Below are positions 40,717 through 53,134 of a DNA stretch of 64,000 nt, piece after piece. The stretch lies in contig JAYKKM010000378.1 of assembly GCA_035772405.1 (NCBI GenBank), forward strand, positions 588,501 to 652,500, in the 5' to 3' direction. Below the pieces are notes generated by a model that saw only the letters and a program-made list of their open reading frames with translations, had not been told where the DNA came from and made no database searches. Source of the DNA: Chrysogorgia sp. JL179-B06 (taxonomy: Eukaryota; Cnidaria; Anthozoa; Scleralcyonacea; Chrysogorgiidae). Both the position numbers and the translations under genes were made by a program. Positions within the stretch are counted from its first letter, which is position 1; every line of letters starts with the position of its first letter.

Positions 40717-43700
40717 GGTAATATTTGGCATTTCACTCGATCAAACTACATGTTGAAAGGATTTATGGTGAAGGAAAATTTTGAGTGTTGGAATACATAC
40801 ATTTTAAGACCAAACCGGGACCAGTTGCAAAAAATGCAACTTCAAGGCCTTCCGGCTGGAATTGAACGCGCGACCCTGCGATGCTAGTGCAGTGCTCTGA
40901 CCACTGAGCTACGGAAGCCGTTGCCAAGAGTCAGTCACGAGTTCTGTATATATGGTGGAAATGCCGGGATAAGATTCTGGGTATATTATAGGTAATATTT
41001 GGCATTTCACTCGGTCAAACTACATGTTGAAAGGATTTATGGTGAAGGAAAATATGGAGTGTTGGAATACATACATTTTAAGACCAAACCGGGACCAGTT
41101 GCGAAAAATGCAACTTCAAGGCCTTCCGGCTGGAATTGAACGCGCGACCCTGCGATGCTAATGCAGTGCTCTGACCACTGAGCTACGGAAGCCGTTGCCA
41201 AGAGCCTAGTCACGAGTTCTGTATAGATGGTGGTAATGCCGGGATAAGATTCTGGGTATATTATAGGTAATATTTGGCATTTCACTCGGTCAAACTACAT
41301 GTTGAAAGGATTTATGGTGAAGGAAAATATGGAGTGTTGGAATACATACATTTTAAGACCAAACCGGGACCAGTTGCGAAAAATGCAACTTCAAGGCCTT
41401 CCGGCTGGAATTGAACGCGCGACCCTGCGATGCTAGTGCAGTGCTCTGACCACTGAGCTACGGAAGCCGTTGCCAAGAGCCTAGTCACGAGTTCTGTATA
41501 TATGGTGGTAATGCCTGGATAAGATTCTGGGTATATTACAGGTAATATTTGGCATTTCACTCGATCAAACTACATGTTGAAATGATTTATGGTGAAGGAA
41601 AATTTCGAGTGTTGGAATACAATCATTTTAAGACCAAACCGACCAGTTGCGAAAAATGCAACTTCAAGGCCTTCCGGCTGGAATTGAACGCGAAAAATGC
41701 AACTTGAAGGCCTTCCGGCTGGAATTGAACGCGCGACCCTGCGATGCTAGTGCAGTGCTCTGACCACTGAGCTACGGAAGCCGTTGCCGAGAGCCTAGTC
41801 ACGAGTTCTGTATATATGGTGTTAATGCCGGGATAAGATTCTGGGTATATTATAGGTAATATTTGGCATTTCACTCGATCAAACTACATGTTGAAAGGAT
41901 TTATGGTGAAGGAAAATTTCGAGTGTTGGAATACATACATTTTAAGACCAAACCGGGACCAGTTGCAAAAAATGCAACTTCAAGGCCTTCCGGCTGGAAT
42001 TGAACGCGCGATCCTGCGATGCTAGTGCAGTGCTCTGACCACTGAGCTACGGAAGCCGTTGCCAAGAGCCTAGTCACGAGTTCTGTATATATGGTGGTAA
42101 TGCCGGGATAAGATTCTGGGTATATTATAGGTAATATTTGGCATTTCACTCGATCAAACTACATGTTGAAAGGATTTATGGTGAAGGAAAATTTCGAGTG
42201 TTGGAATACATACATTTTAAGACCAAACCGGGACCAGTTGCGAAAAATGCAACTTCAAGGCCTTCCGGCTGGAATTGAACGCGCGACCCTGCGATGCTAG
42301 TGCAGTGCTCTGACCACTGAGCTACGGAAGCCGTTGCCAAGAGCCTAGTCACGAGTTCTGTATATATGGTGGTAATGCCTGGATAAGATTCTGGGTATAT
42401 TATAGGTAATATTTGGCATTTCACTCGATCAAACTACATGTTGAAATGATTTATGGTGATGGAAAATTTCGAGTGTTGGAATACAATCATTTTAAGACCA
42501 AACCGACCAGTTGCGAAAAATGCAACTTCAAGGCCTTCCGGCTGGAATTGAACGCGAAAAATGCAACTTGAAGGCCTTCCGGCTGGAATTGAACGCGCGA
42601 CCTTGCGATGCTAGTGCAGTGCTCTGACCACTGAGCTACGGAAGCCGTTGCCGAGAGCCTAGTCACGAGTTCTGTATATATGGTGGTAATGCCGGGATAC
42701 GGTTCTGGGTATATTATAGGTAATATTTGGCATTTCACTCGATCAAACTACATGTTGAAAGGATTTATGGTGAAGGAAAATTTCGAGTGTTGGAATACAT
42801 ACATTTTAAGACCAAACCGGGACCAGTTGCGAAAAATGCAACTTAGCGGCCTTCCGGTAGGAAATGAACCCGCGACCCTGCGATTGCTAGTGCAGTGCTC
42901 TGACCACTGAGCTACGGAAGCCGTTGCCGAGAGCCTAGTCACGAGTTCGGTATGTATGGTGGTAATGCCGGGATAAGATTCTGGGTATATTATAGGTAAT
43001 ATTTGGCATTTCACTCGATCAAACTACATGTTGAAAGGATTTATGGTGAAGGAACATTTCGAGTGTTGGAATACATACATTTTAAGACCAAACCGGGACC
43101 AGTTGCGAAAAATGCAACTTAGCGGCCGTAGGAATTGAACCCGCGACCCTGCGATTGCCAGTTTTCACTCGATCAAACTACATGTTGAAATGATTTATGG
43201 TGATGGAAAATTTCGAGTGTTGGAATACATACATTTTAAGACCAAACCGGGACCAGTTGCGAAAAATGCAACTTCAAAGCCTTCCGGCTGGAATTGAACG
43301 CGCGACCCTGCGATGCTAGTGCAGTGCTCTGACCACTGAGCTACGGAAGCCGTTGCCAAGAGCCTAGTCACGAGTTCTGTATATATGGTGGTAATGCCTG
43401 GATAAGATTCTGGGTATATTATAGGTAATATTTGGCATTTCACTCGATCAAACTACATGTTGAAATGATTTATGGTGATGGAAAATTTCGAGTGTTGGAA
43501 TACAATCATTTTAAGACCAAACCGACCAGTTGCGAAAAATGCAACTTCAAGGCCTTCCGGCTGGAATTGAACGCGAAAAATGCAACTTGAAGGCCTTCCG
43601 GCTGGAATTGAACGCGCGACCTTGCGATGCTAGTGCAGTGCTCTGACCACTGAGCTACGGAAGCCGTTGCCGAGAGCCTAGTCACGAGTTCTGTATATAT

Positions 43701-44566
43701 GGTGGTAATGCCGGGATACGGTTCTGGGTATATTATAGGTAATATTTGGCATTTCACTCGATCAAACTACATGTTGAAAGGATTTATGGTGAAGGAAAAT
43801 TTCGAGTGTTGGAATACATACATTTTAAGACCAAACCGGGACCAGTTGCGAAAAATGCAACTTAGCGGCCTTCCGGTAGGAAATGAACCCGCGACCCTGC
43901 GATTGCTAGTGCAGTGCTCTGACCACTGAGCTACGGAAGCCGTTGCCGAGAGCCTAGTCACGAGTTCGGTATGTATGGTGGTAATGCCGGGATAAGATTC
44001 TGGGTATATTATAGGTAATATTTGGCATTTCACTCGATCAAACTACATGTTGAAAGGATTTATGGTGAAGGAACATTTCGAGTGTTGGAATACATACATT
44101 TTAAGACCAAACCGGGACCAGTTGCGAAAAATGCAACTTAGCGGCCTTCCGGTAGGAATTGAACCCGCGACCCTGCGATTGCCAGTGCAGTGCTCTGACC
44201 ACTGAGCTACGGAAGCAGTTGCCGAGAGCCTAGTCACGAGTTCTGTATGTATGGTGGTAATGCCGGGATAAGATTCTGGGTATATTATAGGTAATATTTG
44301 GCATTTCACTCGATCAAACTACATGTTGAAAGGATTTATGGTGAAGGAAAATTTCGAGTGTTGGAATACATACATTTTAAGACCAAACCGGGACCAGTTG
44401 CGAAAAATGCAACTTCAAGGCCTTCCGGCTGGAATTGAACGCGCGACCCTGCGATGCTAGTGCAGTGCTCTGACCACTGAGCTACGGAAGCCGTTGCCAA
44501 GAGCCTAGTCACGAGTTCTGTATATATGGTGGTAATGCCGGGATAAGATTCTGGGTATATTATAGG

Positions 44567-44570
<4 letters not shown>
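40717..44570 (-). repeat. Tandem array of about 14 tRNA-Ala-like SINE units
   Basis: Units start with ggtaatatttggcatttcac at 40717 and near 40991, 41266, 41542, 41856, 42131, 42406, 42720, 42996, 43425, 43739, 44015 and 44291, with one truncated unit near 43165. Spacing is 275-276 or 314 bp; the longer form has a 39-bp internal duplication (gcgaaaaatgcaacttgaagg). Each unit, read on the minus strand, holds a 74-nt tRNA-like head (first at 40846-40919). It has tagctcagtggtcagagc, a seven-base loop with anticodon AGC after T, and a B-box-like gcgttcaattcc. The block 42176-43165 recurs 1019 bp later as a higher-order repeat. The 82-88-codon ORFs here are shadows. Confidence 0.85.
40846..40919 (-). 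tRNA. tRNA-Ala(AGC)-like head of the SINE (pseudo-tRNA)
   Basis: Reads ggcttccgtagctcagtggt, then cagagcactgcactagcatc, gcagggtcgcgcgttcaatt and ccagccggaaggcc. The anticodon loop CTAGCAT gives AGC (40883-40885). The acceptor ends have one extra base, and the TPsiC box is CGTTCAATTCC, not GGTTCGAATCC. This is therefore a tRNA-derived pol III promoter head and not a functional tRNA. Confidence 0.6.
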
Positions 44571-44602
<32 letters not shown>

Positions 44603-44655
44603 TAGTTACCATAAAGCCATATGGTGATAGCCGGTAGGGCACATTGTATACTTTC

Positions 44656-44852
<197 letters not shown>

Positions 44853-44960
44853 GACAGTCGGCTAGTCTTGATACGCCTATAATTTTGCGCGAATTTCCCG
44901 GGCGAGGGGATGACATATTTATCACAGCTGTATCTTATTTTCTTTTTTATTTTCTCGCAG

Positions 44961-45472
44961 ATACGTGGAAAAGACATGTATTTATCTTATGTGATAAAAC
45001 TGATGATGAATGGGCTGAGAAGTGTCGTGCATTGCTCATGCATCCACCATATAACCTCAACGTTGCTACAAGACTGCTAGATTTTGTTGGCGGGAAATCA
45101 GTGCAGTCGAACTACAACAGTTTAATGGAGTGTTGCAATAAACTACTTCTTGTTGGAACGCCCGAATTTTTTACCAATGTATGGACTCCTTACTTGATGC
45201 CGGATATTGGCCGTCATTTAGACAGAATTATACCAGTTATGATCCGAACGTGCGAGGTGCCTGAAGAGCTTCACGATAAAGTGTGTATTGATTACACAGT
45301 CGGCAATGATGATTTTTTGTTTTACAAACGACTTTTTGCTTCATTACAGGAGGAAACTGCAGCAGGTAATCACAGAAAATTTAATTTTTGGGTACAGTAT
45401 AGTGGGGGAGTCTGCCGTTGTTTCTACCTGCAATCACTCAAAAATAAAATACTTGTCTCACACTATTGGTGA
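44961..45472 (+). CDS. TIR-domain exon (MyD88/TLR type)
   Basis: The acceptor ttttctcgcag ends at 44960. The coding part reads [20 protein letters not shown] (strand A and helix A), [15 protein letters not shown] (box 2 position), [39 protein letters not shown], and [20 protein letters not shown] (box 3-like aromatic-Lys-Arg). The order and spacing match a complete TIR domain of about 135 residues. A donor-like GTAATC at 45366 could end the exon; otherwise the frame closes at 45472, with aataaa at about 45443. TIR domains mediate innate immune signalling or NAD cleavage; which applies here is not decided by sequence. Upstream exons are not seen and may lie before the SINE array. Confidence 0.68.
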
Positions 45473-45479
45473 TTCATGA

Positions 45480-46393
45480 AATAATCAACTCAGTATAGTT
45501 AGTATAAACTGACAGCAAAGGCTGTTGAAAGAAGAAAGTGGTCTTTATCATACAATGGATACCCTTTAAAACAATCAAATTCGTTCAAATGTCCATGAGG
45601 GGTGTATATATACAGTATTGCTAATATATGGGGGTACATTCAAATTAGGTTTACTAAGATGTATTAGGGATTTCACCCCGATTATTGGTGTGGGTATAGA
45701 TTATACAGTAAGTTGATAATTCGTCCCACATATGTTGGACTACTGGGATGTGAAGCTGTTAGGGAGAATTTCAACTGATCGGTTAATAGAAACCCTATAG
45801 GATTGCTACCTCTTGTAATTAGAAGAAAGTTGCATTGTATAATGGTAGTTAAGAAACTCCTTCGAAGTATTTTACCACAATATCTAAAGAACTTTTTTTC
45901 ATTTCAATGAATCTGTTCATACATACATATACAGGAGCATTTTAGAATGTAAGAGCATTTATTTGTCAGAGCATCTTAGAATGTAACGATTTTAGCTTAT
46001 AATTGCTGTAATGCGCATTTGAAAATGTATATTGATATTTGCGCAATATAAATAAATTATCATTATCATTTACATTTATTTGCATTATCTGTTGCTTTAA
46101 TTTCAATATGTGCAGGATTTATGCAACTTTTGAGTTAAAACTAGTTTTTATAACATTGTACATGTATGAATATGTGTTTATATTTTTAATAATTGTAATT
46201 TGTTAAGAAACAGGATCCCCGTTTGGCTGATTTTCTCATAGGGATACTATAGTAAAAATTTCAGGGACCTTGAGCTACCCCTAAATATCAATTGTTTTTA
46301 ATACAATTTTACACACAGCATTTTTAACCCAATTGGAACCATTTAAGAGGGTCAGACTATACAAAATAAAAAAATATTAAAATAAGGACCACC

Positions 46394-46395
<2 letters not shown>
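45480..46395. other. Non-coding interval
   Basis: AT-rich, with no ORF of note. It ends in the (TA)n tract 46398-46475. Confidence 0.6.
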
Positions 46396-46473
<78 letters not shown>

Positions 46474-46570
46474 ACAGTATATAACAACAATTAAGACTAC
46501 ACAACTCGGCAATTCAATAACATAAATATTAAAGAAATAGATTGTCACTACTAAAGCGAACTTAAAACTG

Positions 46571-46618
46571 TATTGACAAATTTTCGGCTGCATGTCACAG
46601 CCTTCCTCAGGTCAACAA
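46571..46618 (-). ncRNA. Hammerhead-like motif of a third PLE family
   Basis: On the minus strand: TTGAC, CTGAGGA, GGCTG/CAGCC stem II with loop TGACAT, GAAA, ATTT, GTCAA. TTGAC pairs with GTCAA as stem I, and TTT would be the cleavage triplet. It lies 150 bp downstream of the GIY-YIG remnant at 46768-47112, the expected place. Confidence 0.5.
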
Positions 46619-46767
46619 TAAAATAACCTAATAATTATTCTAATATATAGTATATTATAATATGGTAATTAAAATACTAAGAATGAAAACATACTAATCA
46701 GTTAAAACGGAAGTTAAATGACAGTTAAAAACAATCATTGTTGTACGAAGTCATGACTCGAATTCAA

Positions 46768-47112
46768 TCATTTTAAATTTGTTAATAATGTACCTATCCA
46801 AAAGTTCTCACAAAACCTTAAATTGTTATGTTCTTGGTCGATCAAAGTGAACCTCAGATTCTTATGGCAAGCGTTATGTATGTCTATAAAATGTGTTGCT
46901 ATGCTGCAAGTTCTCTTATTATGTTTAATATGAGATTTATAGTTGGCAAGACGCGTCTTAAAATTGGAGGTTGATCCAACATCCTGTAACCCGCAAACTA
47001 CACATTCAGCCAAGTAAACCACATTCGTAGACTTGCAACTCAATGATTTCCGGATGGTGAATGTCCGACCAGTTACAGCTGCACAAATTGATGTACAGGC
47101 CTTTAATGTCAT
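46768..47112 (-). pseudogene. PLE GIY-YIG endonuclease remnant
   Basis: Reads SICAAVTGRTFTIRKSLSCK, STNVVYLAECVVCGLQDVGS (GIY-YIG core with the second Tyr replaced), NFKTRLANYKSHIKHNKRTC and ATHFIDIHN. The RT part is absent. The replaced core residue suggests loss of nuclease activity. Confidence 0.7.
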
Positions 47113-47149
47113 CAGGCGACATAATAGTAAAATATAAAAACCTATACCA

Positions 47150-47432
47150 CGACTACAACCGAAAATAAATGTAACTGCAGGAAGAGGGAAGATTACCCAC
47201 TTGATGGCGCTTGTCTAACCGATACATTAATTTACAAAGCAGTGGTTACCGCCGCAGATCACGTAGACAAATAATACATCGGAATGACGGAGCACGAATT
47301 TAAAACAAGATTCAACAATCATCATGTAATGCTCGTTCAGGCAAAAGAAACATTCAACGAAGACCGCTCTGTCGAAGTACATTTGGAGATTGAAAGAGTC
47401 GAACACACTGTTATTTTCAAGGAGTCAATTTG
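47150..47432 (+). pseudogene. PLE GIY-YIG remnant, opposite strand
   Basis: Read by eye: CNCRKREDYPLDGACLTDT, then LIYKAVVTAADHVDK, a stop, YIGMTEHEFKTRFNNHHVML and RSVEVHLEIERVEH. This is the CNC..CPL..CLT..IVYKA..YIG..E..FK.R..NH pattern common in cnidarian PLE-type endonucleases. A premature stop precedes the YIG motif. Confidence 0.65.
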
Positions 47433-47454
47433 ACTTTCGTGCAGAAAAAAAGAT

Positions 47455-47762
47455 ACAGAATGACTCCATTTTTGGAGTTAGTTTTACTCCAAAATTTTAA
47501 CTCCATTTTTGGAGTAAACACGACTCCAAAATTGGAGTTAAAATAACTCCTGTAGGAGTAAATTTCTACTCCAAATTGGAGTCAATTTGACTCCAAAAGT
47601 GGAGTAGAAAAAAAGGTACAGAATGACTCCTTTTTTGGAGTTAATTTTTACTCCAACATTTTAACTCCATTTTCGGAGTAATCGCGACTCCAAAATTGGA
47701 GTAAAAATGACTGCTGTTGGAGTAGATACCTACTCCAAAAATATGACTCCAAAACTTGAATT
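47455..47762. repeat. ACTCC/GGAGT dyad repeat
   Basis: Alternating actcca and tggagt motifs roughly every 10-20 bp (for example actccaaaattggagttaaa and actccaaattggagtcaatt), about 24 motifs over 300 bp. Many pairs form 14-16-bp perfect palindromes. A unit beginning aaaaagatacagaatgactcc recurs about 165 bp later (aaaaaggtacagaatgactcc). Confidence 0.85.
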
Positions 47763-49090
47763 AGAGAAATACAAAAATAACTATATGCAGGGGCAAACAT
47801 ATAATCACACCGAAAATGAAATCAAAGCTACAAGAGTCAATATGGATTTAATTTAATTTATTAAACACTTTTAAAATTATAATAACAGTTATACTGTAAT
47901 TATATTAAATAATTATTAAATAGAATACAATAGTTACTTAGTGTATACAAATATAATAATCTGGTTACTTTAATACTTAATACAAATAAAAACTTAAACA
48001 ATGTACATCAAGATGTTCACCTCTAGTCCAACTCCTGGAGATCTTTGCTGCATTTGTTCTGCTCATGAGTGTATTTTTCAGGAAAGGTACACAATATTGC
48101 TGGCCAATGCATACACAATTTTAAATATATAGTAACACCCAATTAGCAGTGAGTTCATTTTCACAACGATTTCACCCCTGCCACCATGTAAAGGGGATAT
48201 ACATAAGCCAGCTCACCTGCTCCAATTTTCTTGGCTCAAAAGTCCTTTATCAATTCATGAATACATTCATCTTCCTTCAAAAAAAGAAAATAATATATAA
48301 TCAGCTACATGCATCAAGAAATCATTACATAGTTAAGAAATAAAACATGGTCACCAGTGTTTTAAAGTGTCTATGAAGTGAAAAATTCGCTAGCATTTTT
48401 TTTGCTTTAACGGACGGCAGGTGCGTACGCTGAAAAGTTCAAGTGAATCTGCTGCATAATCTTCAAGCTATCAGCTCTCAAAGTTTAGCATGGCTAAATC
48501 TTTTTGGTGAAATCTGAAAAGCGCGGTTTATTGTCTTGTGACGTATGCAGGTGTACTTACTATGCATAAGAAGAATGGATTTGAACATTAATGATCCACC
48601 TGCATACGTCATATACCACATATATTCAATCCCAGTCTTTCCCTATTTTGTAACGTTAAACTACATGTATGCCAATTGTTGGTAAAATTTAACTAAATCA
48701 GCAGAGAATAAATTTGTAAATGCATTTTTAAGACAAATATAGGTTCTATTATTACATGACATGGACAATTCACCAGTTAATGATATACACTATAGGTTAA
48801 GGCATCAGTTTTCTCATCTAATGATTAACAATTATTGGATAAGATGAAGCATGATATTGAGAATTATTAAGGCCAAGGTTTGTGTTATCTGCCGAAGCCG
48901 AAGGCTTATAACACAAACTGAGGCCTTGATAATTCTCTGTATCATGCGAAAACCAAATCCAATAATTATTTTATTATGCATAAGAAGTGCTACTGTAAAA
49001 CAATGAGTTTTCTGTTAAATGCATAATAATACCATGTTAGGAACATCTGTCAACAACAAAAAACATAGAGGAACTATTCTATAATGTTGA
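47763..49090. other. Non-coding interval with a 146-bp hairpin
   Basis: No gene is seen. At about 48829-48974, aacaattattggat...gaagcatgatattgagaatt mirrors aattctctgtatcatgcgaa...ccaataattattt around the loop gccgaagccgaaggc. It is a MITE-like foldback with inner arms gtttgtgttatc and ttataacacaaac. The segment 48700-48730 resembles 49425-49455 (aataaatttgtaaatgcatt), a local duplication. Confidence 0.7.
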
Positions 49091-49096
49091 AATCTC

Positions 49097-49656
49097 TTAA
49101 TAATGTTCGCAATCGTGGCACAAATTATTACTTGGGAGCTTTTGATCATCGACTTTATTTTTATTATTATCAATACTGGCCAAAGTGACTGCGACACCTT
49201 TTATTTCAAATGGCATACAACTTTTCTGGGCGAAATAATTTGAAAAAATAATTTTAGATTGTCTATTGAAAGCAACAGTAAACAAACACGATATTCCATA
49301 TACGTCCCTTGGACCCTTGAGTGTGAATAAAATATCTTGAAAGTTCTCAGACAATTCTGACATTTTGAACACTGAAACACTGTTACAATCAATTGTTAAC
49401 AAGCAACATCATAGTTTGTTTAAACCAAAAAATAAATTTGTAAATGCATTTTTAGACAAACATAAGGGCCAGCATCATATACCATGCCAGGAACATCAGT
49501 TAACAACAAAAAAGCAATGCAACCATACAAACAATTCCCAGGAAACAAAATATTGTTCAAGCGGTCAATGACATTTGCTATACACTGTTTACCAGCATTC
49601 TCGCCAAATTTAGACTGACTTCCTCGCCTGAAACAGATGGATATACTGCATAACAT
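49097..49656 (-). pseudogene. Possible cysteine-peptidase-like remnant
   Basis: The frame at 49420-49656 has RRGSQSKFGENAGKQCIANV and FLLLTDVPGMV. The frame at 49097-49402 has LTIDCNSVSVFKM, LFTLKGPRDVYG and IIFSNYFAQKSCMPFEIKGV. The FGENAGKQC box and the later TIDCNSVSV...YF pattern remind me of C76/OTU-type peptidase domains attached to mobile-element proteins of cnidarians. No conserved His could be placed with confidence, and the frames are separated by a stop. A partial duplicate of the LLLTDVP segment lies at about 49040-49070. Confidence 0.35.
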
Positions 49657-50037
49657 TTGAATTTAACGAAGAAATATAAAACAAAAACAATCACAGACAA
49701 TATAAACAGTACCTACTGCACAGTAATTCATTGCGTAGATACCTGAAAACGAGAAAGATACAACTTACCTTCAACTACACAAGCCTTGTCAAGAAAGACA
49801 AGACTTTTTGAGGATATTTTCCAAAACCTCTTCGATATTAGCCTGTAGCCAAAAACGCACTCGATTAGAAGACACCTCACGAGGAAGAGGGAATTATTAA
49901 GCCACAAACCATAACGCACTCGATCAGAAGACACCATGAAGTGTTCAAGGTCAGCGGCGCTGTAATGGCTGCCATATAATATTTTGGTGTCCGTTAAAGT
50001 TGAAAGTTTTGTTAGTTTTTGTGTTTGATTTGATGAA

Positions 50038-53000
50038 ATGATGTATCCGATAACGTTTGTAACATGTTTACATGTCCTAATGTGGAAATGGTTCATGATG
50101 TGTGCATGGATTTCAGGCTATGCGAACATAAACAGTGGTCGATCAACTCCAATGTTTCCCCTCTATCATCAAGCGGCATCGATCAGACCTGTAAATGGAC
50201 GTATCAAGTATTCTTTCTCTGAGCTTATGTCGCTCAAGAGAATTATTCCTCGCCGAGTCCTGCCATCCGACGTATGGAATCGTCTCAACGCTATGGGTAT
50301 TCGTAAGTTTAACCGTTGTAAACGTGATGGCCGAAGAGTGAAATTTATTCAAACTAATGCTTCTGTGGCGTCAAGCAACCATGACGTTTATCACATAAAC
50401 ACTCATTTATCTTATAACAGTCCCTTAAATTTAAATCCAAGGACTGCTGTTACTATTCCCAATATATTATTGGCTAATGTTAGATCTATTCTCCCGAAGA
50501 TTGATGAACTGCGTGCAATAGTTGTGGTTTATGACCCAACTTTTGTGTGTTTAACCGAAACGTGGTTGAGACCGGATATTCCTGACACTGCTATAGAATT
50601 GCCAGGATATGTCTGTTTTCGTAAAGACAGATTTCATTCAAGGGGCGGTGGTGTATGTATCTTTATTAAATCAACATTACCATGCTCATTAATACCCAAT
50701 GAAGATTATCCTGTTTGTGAATCATTATGGGTCAAAGTTCTCCCGCATCGATTACCTCGTACCATAACATCGATACTTGTAGCTGTCGTTTATCATCCTC
50801 CATGCAGTACTGCCCATCAGAATGATTTACTGGTGTCCCATATAAAAAAGAATTCAGAATCGTTTCTTGTTGGTAGCCCAGATGGTCTTGTTGTTGTGAA
50901 TGGCGACTTCAATTCTCCCTCAACTCACTTATCCATGTTAAACCTTGGGTTGTCTACTGGTCTTCAACAAATTGTCAAAGTACCCACAAGGAATTCTGCC
51001 ATCTTGGATTGGTGTCTTACCAATAGACCGAAAGATCTGTCTGATATTGTTTTACTCCCTGAGATTGGTTTAAGCGATCATCATGCATTATTAATTCGTC
51101 CTGTATATACTCATTTCAGCTCTAAATGTGTAACTAAAGTTAAAGAGATCCGGGATACTAGAAATAGTAGACTGAGAGAATTTGGCTCTTGGATTACCTC
51201 AACCGATTGGTCAATATGCAGGCGGATTACACATGTTCAAGGGAAAGTTGATTATTTATAGAGCTCCTTGTCATCAGCTGTTGAACGATTCTTTCCTCAT
51301 AAGAGAGTTAAACTTGCATCGGTAGACAAACCCTGGATTACTCCTGCGCTTAAGCTATTGATCAGTAGACGTAAGAGAGCTCTATCCATGCATGGGAAGT
51401 TTAGCATTATGTTTAAGTCACTTAGAAACAAAGTAATAAGGGAATGTTCATCTTGTAGGAAAAAGTATTATGATTCTAAGATTTATAGTTTAAATGACGC
51501 AAGTAGTACACGTTGGTGGAAATATATTAAGGATCTTGGCGGTTTTACCAGTACATGTGACTGGTCTAAACAACTGGTTAATGTTGACACTCCTGATAAC
51601 CTAACACTTGCTCGAAAGTTCAACGATTTCTTGCACAGTATAACTTCACACTTTCAACCTATACAATCATTCTCACTGCCATTGGGCCCAGTGCTGGAAC
51701 ACTTATACATCTCTGAACATAATGTATATAAATCTCTCTGTGACCTGAAGATTAGGAAACCGCCTGGCCCTGATGTAATCCCTAATGTTGTTTGGAAGGA
51801 ATTCGCTTTTGAATTATCACCCATTTTAGCTGATATTTACAATTCTTCGCTTGAACAAGGGTACTTTCCTTCTTTGTTGAAGGAGGCAATTATTTCGCCT
51901 GTCCCTGAATGTTTTCCACCGAAATCCATTGAGAATGACTTAAGACCTATATCACTTACATCTCCTATAGCTAAATTACTTGAAGGTTTTACAGCAAAAT
52001 CCTTGTATTGCCAAGTTATTGATAAACTTGATCACAAACAGTTTGCACTTCCAGGTAGGTCAACCACTCAGGCATTAACCTTCCTCCTCCATTCTATTTT
52101 GGAATCTTTAGATAATGGTGACTTGTATGTTCGAATGTTTTTCTCAGATTTCTCCAAAGGCTTTGATCTTGTTGATCATAATGTTATATTGGACGAGTTG
52201 GTTGCTCTGGAGGTTGATCCCCATATTATAGCATGGATAGCATCCTTCCTAACATGTAGATCCCAGAGGGTTAGAGTTGGGGAGAGTTTGTCTCCATCTA
52301 TTTGTCCCAATTGAGGAATCCCTCAAGGAACTAAACTTGCTCCCCTCCTATTTTGCATAATGGTTAACAGATTGGCTAAAACTTGTAATACTCGAATTAA
52401 GTATGTTGATGATGCTACTGTAGCAGAATTTATACCCCGATGTTCACCATCTTATCTTCCCTTTACAGTGAATGATATTTACAGCTTTGCATCTATTAGA
52501 GGTATGAGGTTAAACCCTAGCAAGTGCAAGGAGATGGTTATTAACTTCATGCAATATATTCTATCTCCTCTTAGCCCTCTTGTTGTTGATAATAACACCA
52601 TAGAGCGAGTCACTACTTATAAACTACTTGGGGTCTATATATCTAATGACCTTACATGGAACAATCATGTCTCTCAAATTGTAAAGAAGGCTAATAAAAG
52701 GTTGTATGCCCTTCGCATTCTGCGCAAGTGTGGCTTAAATGTGAGCCAACTTGTGCGTGTATACTGTTCCATTATTAGACATGTTCTTGAATACGCATCT
52801 CCTGTTTGGGCAGCTCTACCTGTATATCTCAGTGATGTGATATAATCGATACAGAAGCATGCGCTGCGTATCATTCTACCTGGCCAAACTTATGATGATG
52901 CGCTGACTACTACATCCCTCTCTCGTTTATCTCGAAGGAGGGAAGCGGCATCCATAAAGTTCATTAAACGATCCTGTTCTTCCTCCCCATTAATTCACTC

Positions 53001-53134
53001 GCTAGTACCACGCCATGTTGTTAGTTCACATTATAGCTTACGTTCCGGTCCATTGAAAGTTGTAAATATTATTCCTAAAACCAAACGTTTTGCAAACTTT
53101 TTTACTATCAAATATCAAGAACATTTTGATTAGG
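50038..53134 (+). pseudogene. Nearly full-length LINE polyprotein with three in-frame stops
   Basis: One frame holds throughout. The N-terminal region is followed by an APE-type endonuclease (ANVRSILPKIDEL, CLTETWL, YHPP, VVVNGDFNSP, DWCLTNR, GLSDHHALLI). The RT follows: GPDVIPNVVW, ENDLRPISLTSPIAKLLEGF, MFFSDFSKGFDLVDH (motif A), GIPQGTKLAPLLF (motif B), IKYVDDATV (motif C, catalytic DD), then LLGVYISNDLTWNNH and LEYASPVWA. Stops sit at 51259-51261 (TAG), 52312-52314 (TGA) and 52843-52845 (TAA). The frame ends at about 53132 in YQEHFD. Domain order is CR1/L2-like. Absence of frameshifts implies a recent insertion decaying by point changes. Confidence 0.88.

Noticed and set aside
40846..40919. 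Functional tRNA-Ala gene
   Set aside because: Acceptor stem has an extra base and the TPsiC arm departs from consensus in all copies; it is a SINE head.
40717..44570. CRISPR-like array
   Set aside because: Spacing is regular, but the units are 275-314 bp, fully repetitive with no unique spacers, and the genome is eukaryotic.
41037..44602. A dozen similar 82-88-codon frames beginning [12 protein letters not shown]
   Set aside because: They are repeats of the SINE tail and tRNA-like head read in one frame; no codon-level conservation, and stops vary with unit indels.
49728..50096. 122-codon minus frame upstream of the LINE
   Set aside because: No recognisable motif, and it overlaps the LINE 5' region on the other strand.
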